The notes under the pieces are model-generated. The model saw nothing but the letters and a program-made list of their open reading frames with translations, did no database searches and had not been told where the DNA came from. A program made the translations under genes and the position numbers. DNA of 64,000 nt from Parabacteroides goldsteinii DSM 19448 = WAL 12034 (GTDB lineage Bacteria > Bacteroidota > Bacteroidia > Bacteroidales > Tannerellaceae): NCBI RefSeq assembly GCF_000969835.1, contig NZ_KQ033912.1:62001-126000 (forward strand), given 5' to 3'. Each line of letters begins with the position of its first letter. Positions within the stretch are counted from its first letter, which is position 1. This document shows positions 51,577 to 61,460 of this stretch, in pieces.

Positions 51577-53571
51577 TTATTTATCAAACGGGATCATATA
51601 CTGAACGAATGCTTCGATTGCTTCATAAGAAGCCAGACCCAGCTCCTTATACAGTTCGGCTGTAGCACGGTTACGGTCTTCGGCACGCTGCCAGAACAGA
51701 CGTTCGTCGTCACCCAGGAACGGTGCGCTTTCTGCCTGCGACTGGTGTTTCAGGATAGCATTACGTTTGAAGCGCAATTCTTCCGGACTGATAGGAACTG
51801 CCATTTCGATGTGGTCCATTTCCCATTCTGCCCATGCTCCGCGATACATCCAAACACGGCAATGTTTCAGCCATTCTTCGTCTTTCAGTTCATCAATGGC
51901 AGCCAGTACGGCATCCAGACAAACCTTATGTGTTCCGTGCGGGTCAGCCAGGTCACCAGCCACGAACATCTGGTCCGGTTTGATATCCTGCAACAGTTTC
52001 TTTACGATAGCGACATCGGCTTCACCCAGATCATTCTTCTTGACAAGACCTGTTTCATAGAACGGAAGATCCAGGAAGTGAACGTTTTCATCCTTCACAC
52101 CTGAGTAACGGCAACCGTGACGGGCTTCTTCACGACGGATAGTACCTTTCATGAACAGGACATCTTTCTTTTCCGGTTCCCCGTTTTCTACCTTTTCGAA
52201 ACGCAGGTATTTGATAATCTCTTCCGCTTTGTCTTTAACAGTACTGTCATTCGGAGAATATTTGTCGCAAACATCACGCAGATACTCGCAGTAACGGATT
52301 ACTTCATCATCCCCTACGGCAATATTGCCGGAAGTTTCATAAGCCACATGCACATCATGGTGCTGGTCGCACAAACGGCGCAAAGTACCCCCCATAGAGA
52401 TCACGTCGTCATCCGGGTGCGGACTGAATACGATCACTTTCTTCGGATACGGAGTAGCGCGTTCCGGACGATTGGAATCGTCTGCGTTCGGCTTACCACC
52501 CGGCCATCCGGTGATTGTATGCTGAATATCATTGAAAATCTTGATATTTACGTTATAAGCGGAACCATACAACGCTAAGAGTTCGCCCAGTCCGTGTTCG
52601 CTGTAATCCTTGTTTGTCAGTTTCAGGATCGGTTTGCCGGTCAACTGGCACAGCCAAACGATAGCACGACGGATCAGTTTATTATCCCAATCACAGTTGG
52701 TAACCAACCAGGGATGGCTGATTCTTGTCAGTTCGTAAGCGGCAGACAGATCGATCACCACCTTTGCATTCATATGAGTCTGCAAATAAGTAGAAGGAAC
52801 TGTTTCACTGACCTTGCCTTCAACCGTATTGGCGATGATACGTGATTTATCTTCACCCCAGGCCATCAGAATCACATTCTTGGCTCTCAGAATGGTTGAA
52901 ATACCCATTGTGATTACACTTGCCGGAACATTTTCAATCGATTTGAATGTACGGGCAGCTTCTTTGCGTGCATCGTTATCCAACAAAACCAGACGGGTTC
53001 CGACATTGGCAGATGATCCCGGACCGTTAAAGCCGATATTACTAGCATGCCCTACTCCCAACAGGATGTAGTCGATTCCGCCGAAATTCTGGATTTGCTG
53101 TTCATATTGTCTGCAAAATTCGAAGATATCGTCTTTCGGCATAGAACCGTCGGGTGAATAGATATTCTTCGGATCAATATCCACCTGGTCGAGGAATGAC
53201 TCCTTCAAATAAGCCAGATTACTGTTTGTTGATGCGCTCAGCGGATAGAACTCGTATACATTAAATACAATTACGTTGCGGAAACTCAATTGTTCTTCCT
53301 TATGCATACGGACCAATTCCTTAAATACACTCTGAGGGGAACGTCCACCTGACAAAGCGAGAACGAAAGGCTCTCCGGCTGCCTGTTTTTTACGTATTTG
53401 TGAGGCCAATTCTTTCGCGATCACGAAAGATCCTTCTTCAGCTGATTCGTAGATGTTTGTCGGAATCTTCTCCATACGAGTTAAAACTGATTGCTCGTAA
53501 GCGTTTTCCGGACGGTAATACCTGAGCGGTATACGCGTCAGGGTAATCTGAGAACTAAGGTTCGTCTTCAT
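51577..53571 (-). CDS. NagB-like/PIG-L fusion protein with degenerate NagB active site
   Basis: 664 residues. The N-terminal half (about 35-310) aligns along its length with glucosamine-6-phosphate deaminase, and the C-terminal half (about 370-650) is a PIG-L/LmbE deacetylase with the metal motif SPHPDDDVISMGG. In the NagB half the four catalytic positions of Escherichia coli NagB are replaced: Asp72 by Tyr106, Asp141 by Ala176, His143 by Asn178 and Glu148 by Gly183. So deaminase activity is doubtful, while the PIG-L motif is intact. Such deaminase-like fusions are known in Bacteroides. It sits next to two nagA genes with its own promoter, so amino sugar metabolism is likely, perhaps as a deacetylase. 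Confidence 0.85.
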   Translation of the reverse strand: MKTNLSSQITLTRIPLRYYRPENAYEQSVLTRMEKIPTNIYESAEEGSFVIAKELASQIRKKQAAGEPFVLALSGGRSPQSVFKELVRMHKEEQLSFRNVIVFNVYEFYPLSASTNSNLAYLKESFLDQVDIDPKNIYSPDGSMPKDDIFEFCRQYEQQIQNFGGIDYILLGVGHASNIGFNGPGSSANVGTRLVLLDNDARKEAARTFKSIENVPASVITMGISTILRAKNVILMAWGEDKSRIIANTVEGKVSETVPSTYLQTHMNAKVVIDLSAAYELTRISHPWLVTNCDWDNKLIRRAIVWLCQLTGKPILKLTNKDYSEHGLGELLALYGSAYNVNIKIFNDIQHTITGWPGGKPNADDSNRPERATPYPKKVIVFSPHPDDDVISMGGTLRRLCDQHHDVHVAYETSGNIAVGDDEVIRYCEYLRDVCDKYSPNDSTVKDKAEEIIKYLRFEKVENGEPEKKDVLFMKGTIRREEARHGCRYSGVKDENVHFLDLPFYETGLVKKNDLGEADVAIVKKLLQDIKPDQMFVAGDLADPHGTHKVCLDAVLAAIDELKDEEWLKHCRVWMYRGAWAEWEMDHIEMAVPISPEELRFKRNAILKHQSQAESAPFLGDDERLFWQRAEDRNRATAELYKELGLASYEAIEAFVQYMIPFDK

Positions 53572-53610
53572 GTTTAATTACGATTTAGTAGAACTTTTTT
53601 ACTTGAACTA

Positions 53611-53618
53611 CAAATATA
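53611..53618 (-). promoter_or_regulatory. -7 element for the NagB-like/PIG-L gene
   Basis: On the minus strand this reads TATATTTG, an exact match, 39 bases upstream of the start codon. Confidence 0.55.
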
Positions 53619-53684
53619 ACAATTCTCCGTCAATTAATGATTAAGGAAAGCTATCAAAAATATCTATTTACCTATAAGTTGGTA

Positions 53685-54851
53685 CTAAGCCAATGTATTC
53701 GTTCCTTCCACCAAATGTCCCATCGACCAGACAGAACGGACATTCAACTTACGGTCCAGAATAACGATATCGGCATCTTTACCACGTTGCAGAGAACCCT
53801 TACGATCGTCTACTCCCATCAGGCGAGCCGGCGTTTCAGAAGCCATGCGAACAGCGTCTGCCAAAGGGACTCCGGCATTTTGGGCCATCGTACGAACCAA
53901 TACATCCATTGTAGCGATACTACCTACCAATGAAGAATGGTCTGCCAGTTTACAAACGCCATCTTCTATGATAATCCGGGGATCATCAACGGGCTTTCCT
54001 TCATTGGCGGCATAAGCCAATGCATCCGTTGTCAGACAAGTACGTTCCACACCCTTCAGCTTGTAAACCAGACGCAGGATTGTTGAAGGCAAGTGACGGC
54101 CATCGGCAATCACCTCCACTGTCATATCATCTTCCAGGAACACACTCTCTACCGTTCCTTCATATTTATATTCACGACGCTTATGGAATCCGGGCATAGC
54201 ATTATAGAAATGAGCCGCATGCGTAAAACCGGCTTCATAAGCAGCTTTAATATCTTCAAATTCTGCCTCCGTATGAGAAACGGCTGCCAAAAGACCTTTC
54301 GAACGGACATAACGGGCAAAATCCAATGCCCCCGGTAATTCCGGACTTGCATCCCAACGTTTAATACAATTCGTACTTTCCAGTAACGATTTATATTCGT
54401 CCGGATCAGGATCTTTCAAAGCGTCTGTCAGTAAACTGCCTGCCATCTTCGGATTCAGATAGGGTCCTTCCAACTGTAATCCCAACACAGGACTGTTTTT
54501 CTCTGCCATCGCACTTTCACATAAGGCAACCCCTTTCCTGATTTCAGTCATGGGAAGCGGGGCCAATGTCGGAAAAATACAAGTCGCCCCATATTTCATG
54601 TGTGCGTTCACTGCCCCGTGGAAAGCTTCTTCTGTACATTCCTTAAAATCATATCCACCGCCACCGTGTATATTCATAGCAACGAAACCAGGAATAATAT
54701 ACATTCCTTTGGCATCTACCACCGTAGCCCCTATCACAGCCAGGTCACTATTTGTTACTTCCAGTATTTTACCATCACTGATCAGAACAGAACCGTCTTT
54801 TAACCAACCTTGCGGCGTCAGGATCTGTCCGTTTATTATTTGAGTTAACAT
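53685..54851 (-). CDS. nagA: N-acetylglucosamine-6-phosphate deacetylase, copy 1
   Basis: 388 residues of the amidohydrolase-fold NagA family, which removes acetate from GlcNAc-6-phosphate. Visible active-site elements are LQLEGPYLNPKMAG with the metal Glu, VSHTEAEFED, THAAHFYNAMPG with metal and substrate His/Asn, and LTTDALAYA with the catalytic Asp. In the N-terminal metal motif this copy has NIHGGGG, where copy 2 has HVHGGGG. It lies 34 bases downstream of copy 2 and 113 bases upstream of the NagB-like gene. The two copies share most of their sequence and arose by tandem duplication. Confidence 0.88.
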   Translation of the reverse strand: MLTQIINGQILTPQGWLKDGSVLISDGKILEVTNSDLAVIGATVVDAKGMYIIPGFVAMNIHGGGGYDFKECTEEAFHGAVNAHMKYGATCIFPTLAPLPMTEIRKGVALCESAMAEKNSPVLGLQLEGPYLNPKMAGSLLTDALKDPDPDEYKSLLESTNCIKRWDASPELPGALDFARYVRSKGLLAAVSHTEAEFEDIKAAYEAGFTHAAHFYNAMPGFHKRREYKYEGTVESVFLEDDMTVEVIADGRHLPSTILRLVYKLKGVERTCLTTDALAYAANEGKPVDDPRIIIEDGVCKLADHSSLVGSIATMDVLVRTMAQNAGVPLADAVRMASETPARLMGVDDRKGSLQRGKDADIVILDRKLNVRSVWSMGHLVEGTNTLA

Positions 54852-54885
54852 AACTTCTTCTCTATTTTATTCTTGTTCGATCCCG

Positions 54886-56052
54886 TTAAAACAACTTATT
54901 AGTACCTTCCACCAATTTACCCATAGCCCAGACAGCACGTACATTCAAATCTTTGTCCAAGACCATCAGGTCGGCATCTTTACCACGTTGCAAAGAACCT
55001 TTGCGGTCGTAAACACCCATGATACGGGCCGGTGTTTCAGAAGCCATACGAACCGCATCTTCCAAAGGTATCTCAGCTTTCTGTACCACCGTACGAATCA
55101 GGCGGTCCATCGTTGCAACACTACCGGCCAACGCTGAGCGGTCGGCAAGTTTACAAACCCCGTCTTCAATGATCACACGCGGGTCGAAAGCCACCTGGCT
55201 ATCGCTGGCCGCACAAGCCAAAGCATCCGTGATCAAACAAGTCCGTTCCACACCTTTCACTTTATATACCAGACGAAGGATTGTCGGCGGGACATGAATA
55301 CCGTCAGCTACCACTTCCACTGTCATGTCATCGATCAGATAGATACTTTCGACAGTTCCTTCATACTTATACTCGCGGCGTTTATGGAAACCGGGCATAG
55401 CATTGTAAAAATGGGTGGCATGTGTATAACCAGCTTCATAAGCCGTCTGGATATCTTCATACTCAGCCTGTGTATGGCCGACAGCCGCCAACACGCCTTT
55501 CGAAGTGATATACTTGCCGAACTGCATGGCTCCGGGCAATTCAGGCGCAGCGTCCCAACGCTTGATACAATTCGTCTCTTCCAGCAACGGGATATATTCT
55601 TCAGGGTCCGGATTCTTGATATTTTCAGGAATCTGGCCACCGGCCATCTTCATATTGAAATAATGGCCTTCCAAATGTAATCCGAGGATAGGACTGTCCT
55701 TTTCAGCCATCAACTTTTCAGTTGTAGCTGCCGCCGCACGGATCATCGGGATGGTTGAAGACGACAAAGTCGGGAAAATACTCGTCGTACCATGTTGCAT
55801 ATGCGCAGCCACGGCACCACGGAACGCATCTTCCGTACCTTCCATAAAGTCACGTCCGCCTCCGCCGTGAACATGGATTTCCACTCCGCCCGGAACGATA
55901 TACATTCCCTTGGCGTCAATCAGGTTTGCACCAACTATGGCAAGGTCACAGTTAGTCACTTCCAGAATCTTGTTATCACTAATCAGAACAGAACCATCTT
56001 TCATCCAGCCCTGTGGTGTCAGGATACGACCGTTAATAATTTGAGTTAACAT
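54886..56052 (-). CDS. nagA: N-acetylglucosamine-6-phosphate deacetylase, copy 2
   Basis: 388 residues, the same length as its neighbour. Active-site elements are HVHGGGG near residue 60, LHLEGHYFNMKMAG, VGHTQAEYED, THATHFYNAMPG and LITDALACA. Note His in place of the usual Pro after LEG (LEGHY). The duplicate is transcribed first, from a -7 element at 56135-56142. Possible specialisation of the two copies includes different acetylated substrates, but this is inference. Confidence 0.88.
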   Translation of the reverse strand: MLTQIINGRILTPQGWMKDGSVLISDNKILEVTNCDLAIVGANLIDAKGMYIVPGGVEIHVHGGGGRDFMEGTEDAFRGAVAAHMQHGTTSIFPTLSSSTIPMIRAAAATTEKLMAEKDSPILGLHLEGHYFNMKMAGGQIPENIKNPDPEEYIPLLEETNCIKRWDAAPELPGAMQFGKYITSKGVLAAVGHTQAEYEDIQTAYEAGYTHATHFYNAMPGFHKRREYKYEGTVESIYLIDDMTVEVVADGIHVPPTILRLVYKVKGVERTCLITDALACAASDSQVAFDPRVIIEDGVCKLADRSALAGSVATMDRLIRTVVQKAEIPLEDAVRMASETPARIMGVYDRKGSLQRGKDADLMVLDKDLNVRAVWAMGKLVEGTNKLF

Positions 56053-56134
56053 AATATTTTGTCTATAAATTAGGCGTTGTTATTTATCAATTAGTTCAAT
56101 CTCATGGTATGATAAACCGAAGTCTATCGATTGG

Positions 56135-56142
56135 CAAAAGTA
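56135..56142 (-). promoter_or_regulatory. -7 element for the tandem nagA genes
   Basis: On the minus strand this reads TACTTTTG, an exact match. It lies 82 bases upstream of the copy 2 start. Confidence 0.5.
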
Positions 56143-56187
56143 AATACTTTTTATTTAATGCAATCCTTCTTTAATCAATATATTTCA

Positions 56188-56219
56188 AAAAAAGCGCCAC
56201 CGGATCACCGGGACGCTTT
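56188..56219 (-). terminator. Terminator of the ABC-F gene, overlapping its stop codon
   Basis: On the minus strand AAAGCG and CGCTTT close a stem with an inner CCGG/CCGG pair, followed by a T-tract. The stop codon (56205-56207) lies inside the loop. Confidence 0.6.
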
Positions 56220-58151
56220 CTCATTCAATTCTTCTAATTCCATGGTCAACTCCGTCCATGTGTCCATTGTGTCGGACAACTCTTTTTTCAATGATGAATA
56301 GTCATTATATAAAGATGTATCGGATGCTCCTTCGGGAGTTGCCAGTCTGGCTTCAATGGCGGCTATGGAGTTTTCCTGTTCCGTTATTTTATTTTCCGCC
56401 TCGGCAACGGCTTTTTCTACTTTCTTAATCGCTTTGCTTTGTTCTTTACGTGCTTCGTAAGAAAGTTTGTTTTGTGTAGGCTGAACATCCGTATCCGCAG
56501 CCAAAGAAGCTGCCTGTGTGGAACGTTCCAGTTCACGCAAACTATCCATCTTCTTTTTTTCCAGGAATTCATAGATTCCTCCCAGATGTTCAACGACACG
56601 CTGATTACCGAATTCATATACCTTATCTACCAGACCATCCAGAAATTCACGGTCATGGGAAACGACAATCACGGTACCGTCAAACTCACGCAACGCATCT
56701 TTCAAGACATCCTTCGAACGCATATCCAAATGGTTGGTCGGCTCATCGAGGATCAGCAGGTTGACCGGCTCCAGCAACAGGCGGATCATCGCCAGACGGC
56801 TTCTTTCTCCTCCCGACAGGACTTTCACCTTCTTCTCGGATGCTTCGCCACCAAACATAAAGGCACCGAGGATATCGCGGATCTTGGTTCGTATATCACC
56901 CTGCGCTACATAATCGATCGTATCAAAGACCGTCAGGTTATCATCCAGCAACTGCGCCTGATTCTGGGCAAAATAACCGATCTTCACGTTATGCCCCAAT
57001 TGCAGTTTTCCTTCATAATCGATCTGTTCCATGATACATTTGACCAGCGTCGATTTACCTTCACCGTTCTTTCCGACGAAAGCGACCTTGTCCCCTCTGT
57101 TGATGGTCAATGTGACATCCTTGAAGATCAGATGATCTCCATAACGTTTAGCCACATTCTCCATAATCACAGGGTAAGAACCGGAACGGGGAGCCGGAGG
57201 AAATTTCAGGCTCAGCATGGCTGTATCTACCTCATCCACTTCGATACGCTCTACCTTTTCCAACTGTTTGATGCGTGACTGCACCTGAACGGATTTGGTC
57301 GCTTTATAACGGAACCGTTCGATGAATGCTTCGGTATCAGCCAGTTTCTTCTGCTGGTTTTCGAAGGCACGGAGTTGTTGTTCGCGGCGTTCCTTACGAA
57401 GCTCAACGTATTCTGAATACTTTACTTTATAATCGTATATGCTTCCCAACTCGATCTCGATCGTACGGGACGTGGTGTTATCAATAAAAGCACGGTCATG
57501 CGAAACCAGGATCACAGCATTGGCACGGGTCGCAATGAAATTCTCTAACCATTGGATAGATTCGATATCCAGGTGGTTGGTCGGCTCATCGAGCAACAAC
57601 ACGTCCGGACGGCGAAGCAATAACTTTGCCAACTCGATACGCATACGCCAGCCACCGCTGAACTCGGAAGTCGGACGTTCAAAATCACTGCGGTTAAATC
57701 CCAGACCGATCAAAGTACGTTCCAGTTCTGCATGGTAGTTGCTTCCCCCCATCAGCTGGAAATGTTCGGAAAGATGTGTTACCTTATCTATCAGCTTCTG
57801 ATACGATTCCGTTTCGTAGTCGGTCCGTTCAGCCAGTTCCAGATTCAGCCGTTCGATATCCTTTTCCATTTCTTGGATATGACCGAAAGCCTGTTCCGCC
57901 TCTTCACGGACAGTACGGCTATCGGTCAGCTGCATCTGTTGCGGCAGATAGCCGATCGTCGTCTCTTTGGGAATACTCACCGTACCGGATGTCGGAGACT
58001 GCAAACCTGCAAATATCTTCAACATCGTAGATTTTCCCGCCCCGTTCTTACCGACCAGTGCGATACGATCCTTCTTGTTTACCACAAACGAAACATCATC
58101 AAAAAGCGTAAATCCGCCAAATTCAACTGTTAGTCCTTCAACCGAAATCAT
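56205..58151 (-). CDS. ABC-F family ATPase
   Basis: 648 residues from the ATG at 58151 (MISVEGLTVEFGG). An upstream start at 58184 is ruled out because the -7 element (58172-58179) lies in between. Two ABC domains without transmembrane part: Walker A GKNGAGKST and GKNGEGKST, signatures SGGWRMRIELAKLLL and LSGGERSRLAMIRLL, each followed by LLDEPTNHLD. The linker between them and the C-terminal coiled coil (about 545-640) are typical of the Uup/YheS-type ABC-F group, which act on ribosomes. It is probably a housekeeping factor, not a drug-resistance one. Confidence 0.9.
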   Translation of the reverse strand: MISVEGLTVEFGGFTLFDDVSFVVNKKDRIALVGKNGAGKSTMLKIFAGLQSPTSGTVSIPKETTIGYLPQQMQLTDSRTVREEAEQAFGHIQEMEKDIERLNLELAERTDYETESYQKLIDKVTHLSEHFQLMGGSNYHAELERTLIGLGFNRSDFERPTSEFSGGWRMRIELAKLLLRRPDVLLLDEPTNHLDIESIQWLENFIATRANAVILVSHDRAFIDNTTSRTIEIELGSIYDYKVKYSEYVELRKERREQQLRAFENQQKKLADTEAFIERFRYKATKSVQVQSRIKQLEKVERIEVDEVDTAMLSLKFPPAPRSGSYPVIMENVAKRYGDHLIFKDVTLTINRGDKVAFVGKNGEGKSTLVKCIMEQIDYEGKLQLGHNVKIGYFAQNQAQLLDDNLTVFDTIDYVAQGDIRTKIRDILGAFMFGGEASEKKVKVLSGGERSRLAMIRLLLEPVNLLILDEPTNHLDMRSKDVLKDALREFDGTVIVVSHDREFLDGLVDKVYEFGNQRVVEHLGGIYEFLEKKKMDSLRELERSTQAASLAADTDVQPTQNKLSYEARKEQSKAIKKVEKAVAEAENKITEQENSIAAIEARLATPEGASDTSLYNDYSSLKKELSDTMDTWTELTMELEELNEKASR

Positions 58152-58171
58152 ATCTATTTCTTTTATGGCTG

Positions 58172-58179
58172 CAAAAGTA
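58172..58179 (-). promoter_or_regulatory. -7 element for the ABC-F gene
   Basis: On the minus strand this reads TACTTTTG, an exact match, 20 bases upstream of the ATG at 58151. Confidence 0.55.
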
Positions 58180-58380
58180 CACAAAAATCGCCTACCACTC
58201 CAAATTAGCAGAATGCAGTATCATAATATATGTCACAAAACCGGACAGTACCTTATCGGTAGAAAAAAAATAATTAGTAATATCAGGAAAAATACTCGGA
58301 GGATTAAAAATAGAAACGACTAAGTTCTGCTAGAACTATGATAACTTCAAAACTAGTATTAATTATCAATAAAAAAACAC

Positions 58381-61300
58381 ATGAACTACAGGTCTATTTT
58401 CAAGCAAAACAAACTCCCTTTGCTTCTAATCGCACTTGCTTTTCCTGTTTCAGTAACCACTTCTTCTTTGTATGCCACAACAACAGAAGTAACTATTACC
58501 CAACAGAAAAAAGCCATAAACGGAGTAGTCTTTGACGGTGGATTAAATGAACCACTAATTGGTGCTAACGTTGTTGTAAAAGGAACAACCAACGGTACTG
58601 TTACGGATTTGGATGGCAAATTCACTTTAGAAGCCGCTCCAAATGACATTCTAGTCATTAGTAGTATCGGATTTAAGTCATTAGAAATTAAAGCCTCTGA
58701 TGCAGCGAAAGGAAAAATCACACTACAAGAAGACACACAAGCGCTGGACGAAGTAGTTGTTGTAGGCTATGGCGTACAGAAAAAAGCCAATCTGACAGGT
58801 TCTGTGGCTCACATCTCGGCAGAAGCGATTGAATCGCGTAGTGTAGCAAGTGTTTCGGCAGCTTTAGCCGGACAAATTCCAGGTGTAACGGCAATACAAA
58901 GTTCCGGTGCCCCTGGATCGCAAACCGCAAGTATTACGATTCGTGGAACAAACTCTATCAACGGCGGTAGCCCGCTGGTAATTGTTGATGGTGTACCCGG
59001 CAGTATGAATACGATCGACCCGCAGGACATCGAGAGTCTTACCGTATTGAAAGATGCCGCTTCTTCTGCCATTTACGGTGTGCAAGCTGCTAATGGTGTT
59101 ATTTTGATTACCACTAAAAAAGGTAAAAAAGGTGACAAAGCCCGCATTAACTATTCAGGTTCCGTTGCCTGGTCATCACCGGTTGCATTATTAAAATTCC
59201 TGGGTGCCGGAGATTATGCCATGTTATACAATGAAGCTGTAAAAAATGAAAATCCTAATGCCATCCTCCCTTACACAGAAGAAGACATTCAAAACTATCG
59301 AAACGGAACACTCCCCGACACAGACTGGTATGATGAAACATTCAAAAAGAATGCACTGGAAACATACCATAACCTGTCTATCAATGGAGGTTCGGAAAAA
59401 ACCAGTTACAATGCCTCTATCGGTTATACACGCCAGGATGGTCTGATCGACGTCAATAAATACGACCGTTTCAACGGACGTATCAGCGTAGACAGTGACA
59501 TCAATAAATGGTTGACTGCCGGATTAAATGTTTCCGGTTACAGAGGAACTAAAAACGATGGCTGGGAAGGTTATGCTTCACTGCGCCAATATTGTAACCG
59601 ACTGGCTCCTATTTACCCTGTATACAATGACGACGGCAGCTTCTATTACAGCGGTCTGAACAATCCGGTTGCCCACCTCAACAATACAGGTTTCACACGA
59701 CAGGTCGACCAGCAGCTTAATACGACAGCCTATGCTAAAGTCAATATTTTACCGGAGTTGAATGTCAAAGCGTTATTCTCTGTCCGCAATGATACCCGAA
59801 ACAACGAAGGTTTCAAAAAACTGTTGGAATACGGAACCGGAAACAATACATTTAACTCCGGTCTGCGTGAAGGATACCAAAAATATTACGACTGGAACTG
59901 GTATACAACACAAGTCCTGGCCAATTACAACAAAACATTCGGTAAACATTCATTAACCGCATTAGCCGGTTTCGAACAAATCTATTACAATTACAAATAT
60001 ACCGAAGCTACCCGCAAAGGCGGTGGAAACGATGAATTAACCGAATCACTAAACACGCTGGATAAGTCTTCCCAGACAAATAAGAACGGAGGACACGAAA
60101 CTGCACGCCGTTCTTATTTCGGACGCGTTCAATATGATTTCAACAACAAATATTTATTTGAAGCGAACTTACGCGCGGATGCCTCTTCACGTTTCCCTAA
60201 AGATTCCCGTTGGGGTTACTTCCCTTCTGTTTCTGCCGGCTGGCGTATCACGGAAGAAAGTTTTGTAAAAGATGCCGATATCAAATGGTTGAGCAACTTA
60301 AAAATTCGTGCAGGCTGGGGACAAACTGGTAATGAAGAATTATCAGATAGCGATATCTATCCGTCGATAGCAACGTATGCGTATGGAAGCTATATGTTCG
60401 GAAACTCTCTTTATTCTACCGCCTACGAGACTCGTTATGTAAACTCCCAACTGAAATGGGCAACCGTAACAAACTACGAAGGAGCTATTGAAGCAGGTTT
60501 CCTGAATAACCGTTTAGGATTCGAATTAGCTGTCTATAAAAAGAAAACCAAAGATATGTTGTTGTATTTACCGGTACAGGGTGTTTTGGGTATGGACGCT
60601 CCTGCACAAAATGCCGGTAGTATGCAAAATACAGGGTTCGACCTGAGTTTATTCCATAACAATCGCATCAACAAAGATTTCAGTTATGCAGTCAACCTGA
60701 ATATAGCTTATGTAAAGAATAAAATTACAGACATGTGCGGAACAGAAGGAGAAAATCCGGACGACAGTAAATACTGGTATCTGGAAGGATATGCTTTAGG
60801 TTCATTCTATGGGTACGAAGCTATCGGTTATTTCAACACGGAAGAAGAATTAGCTAATGATGCAAAACGTACCGGAACAGAACAGTTAGGTGATATCAAA
60901 TACCGCGACTTGAATAATGACGGTAAAATCGATGCAGCAAACGACCGTAAAGTAATCGGTAAAGACAAACCGTCATGGACAGGTGGTCTGAACATCGCTC
61001 TTTATTACAAAGATTTCGACTTCTCAGCTTTCTTCCAAGGAGCCTTCGATGTATATGGTTATTATACAGGTGAATCTTCTTACGCGTTCTACAATAGCGG
61101 CAAAGTATTGGAACGTCATCTGGATCGCTGGACTCCGGAAAACCATAATGCTTCTTATCCGCGTATCACAAAAGATTCACAGATAAACTTCTCGACCTCT
61201 TCCTTCTGGTTGCAGGATGCTTCGTATGTTCGTTTAAAAAATATTTCATTAGGATATAATATTCCGTCTGTCCTTACTCAAAAAATAGGAATCGACAAGG

Positions 61301-61440
61301 TTAAAGTATATATTTCCGGTGAAAACCTTCTGACCTTCAGCGGTCTGGAAGGCATTGACCCCGAAGCTCCGGCTTCCAATCGTGGAGCTTATTACGGAAA
61401 CGTAAAAAAAGTATCATTAGGCTTAAAAGTATCATTCTAA
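58381..61440 (+). CDS. SusC/RagA-family TonB-dependent transporter (second system)
   Basis: 1019 residues: signal region (1-35), carboxypeptidase-D-like domain (NGVVFDGGLNEPLIGANVVV), TonB box/plug (LDEVVVVGYGVQKKANLTGS; SPLVIVDGVPGSMNTIDPQD; VQAANGVILITTKKG) and a barrel ending SLGLKVSF. It is the transport half of a SusCD pair, with SusD starting 20 bases downstream. No glycosidase, protease or regulator in the window accompanies it, so the substrate (glycan or peptide) is unknown. It is divergent from the ABC-F gene. Confidence 0.93.
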   Translation: MNYRSIFKQNKLPLLLIALAFPVSVTTSSLYATTTEVTITQQKKAINGVVFDGGLNEPLIGANVVVKGTTNGTVTDLDGKFTLEAAPNDILVISSIGFKSLEIKASDAAKGKITLQEDTQALDEVVVVGYGVQKKANLTGSVAHISAEAIESRSVASVSAALAGQIPGVTAIQSSGAPGSQTASITIRGTNSINGGSPLVIVDGVPGSMNTIDPQDIESLTVLKDAASSAIYGVQAANGVILITTKKGKKGDKARINYSGSVAWSSPVALLKFLGAGDYAMLYNEAVKNENPNAILPYTEEDIQNYRNGTLPDTDWYDETFKKNALETYHNLSINGGSEKTSYNASIGYTRQDGLIDVNKYDRFNGRISVDSDINKWLTAGLNVSGYRGTKNDGWEGYASLRQYCNRLAPIYPVYNDDGSFYYSGLNNPVAHLNNTGFTRQVDQQLNTTAYAKVNILPELNVKALFSVRNDTRNNEGFKKLLEYGTGNNTFNSGLREGYQKYYDWNWYTTQVLANYNKTFGKHSLTALAGFEQIYYNYKYTEATRKGGGNDELTESLNTLDKSSQTNKNGGHETARRSYFGRVQYDFNNKYLFEANLRADASSRFPKDSRWGYFPSVSAGWRITEESFVKDADIKWLSNLKIRAGWGQTGNEELSDSDIYPSIATYAYGSYMFGNSLYSTAYETRYVNSQLKWATVTNYEGAIEAGFLNNRLGFELAVYKKKTKDMLLYLPVQGVLGMDAPAQNAGSMQNTGFDLSLFHNNRINKDFSYAVNLNIAYVKNKITDMCGTEGENPDDSKYWYLEGYALGSFYGYEAIGYFNTEEELANDAKRTGTEQLGDIKYRDLNNDGKIDAANDRKVIGKDKPSWTGGLNIALYYKDFDFSAFFQGAFDVYGYYTGESSYAFYNSGKVLERHLDRWTPENHNASYPRITKDSQINFSTSSFWLQDASYVRLKNISLGYNIPSVLTQKIGIDKVKVYISGENLLTFSGLEGIDPEAPASNRGAYYGNVKKVSLGLKVSF

Positions 61441-61460
61441 TTTCTCATGACTAAACAAAT

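Noticed and set aside
56205..58151. Antibiotic-resistance ABC-F protein
   Set aside because: The protein looks like the common Uup/YheS housekeeping group and has no resistance gene context.
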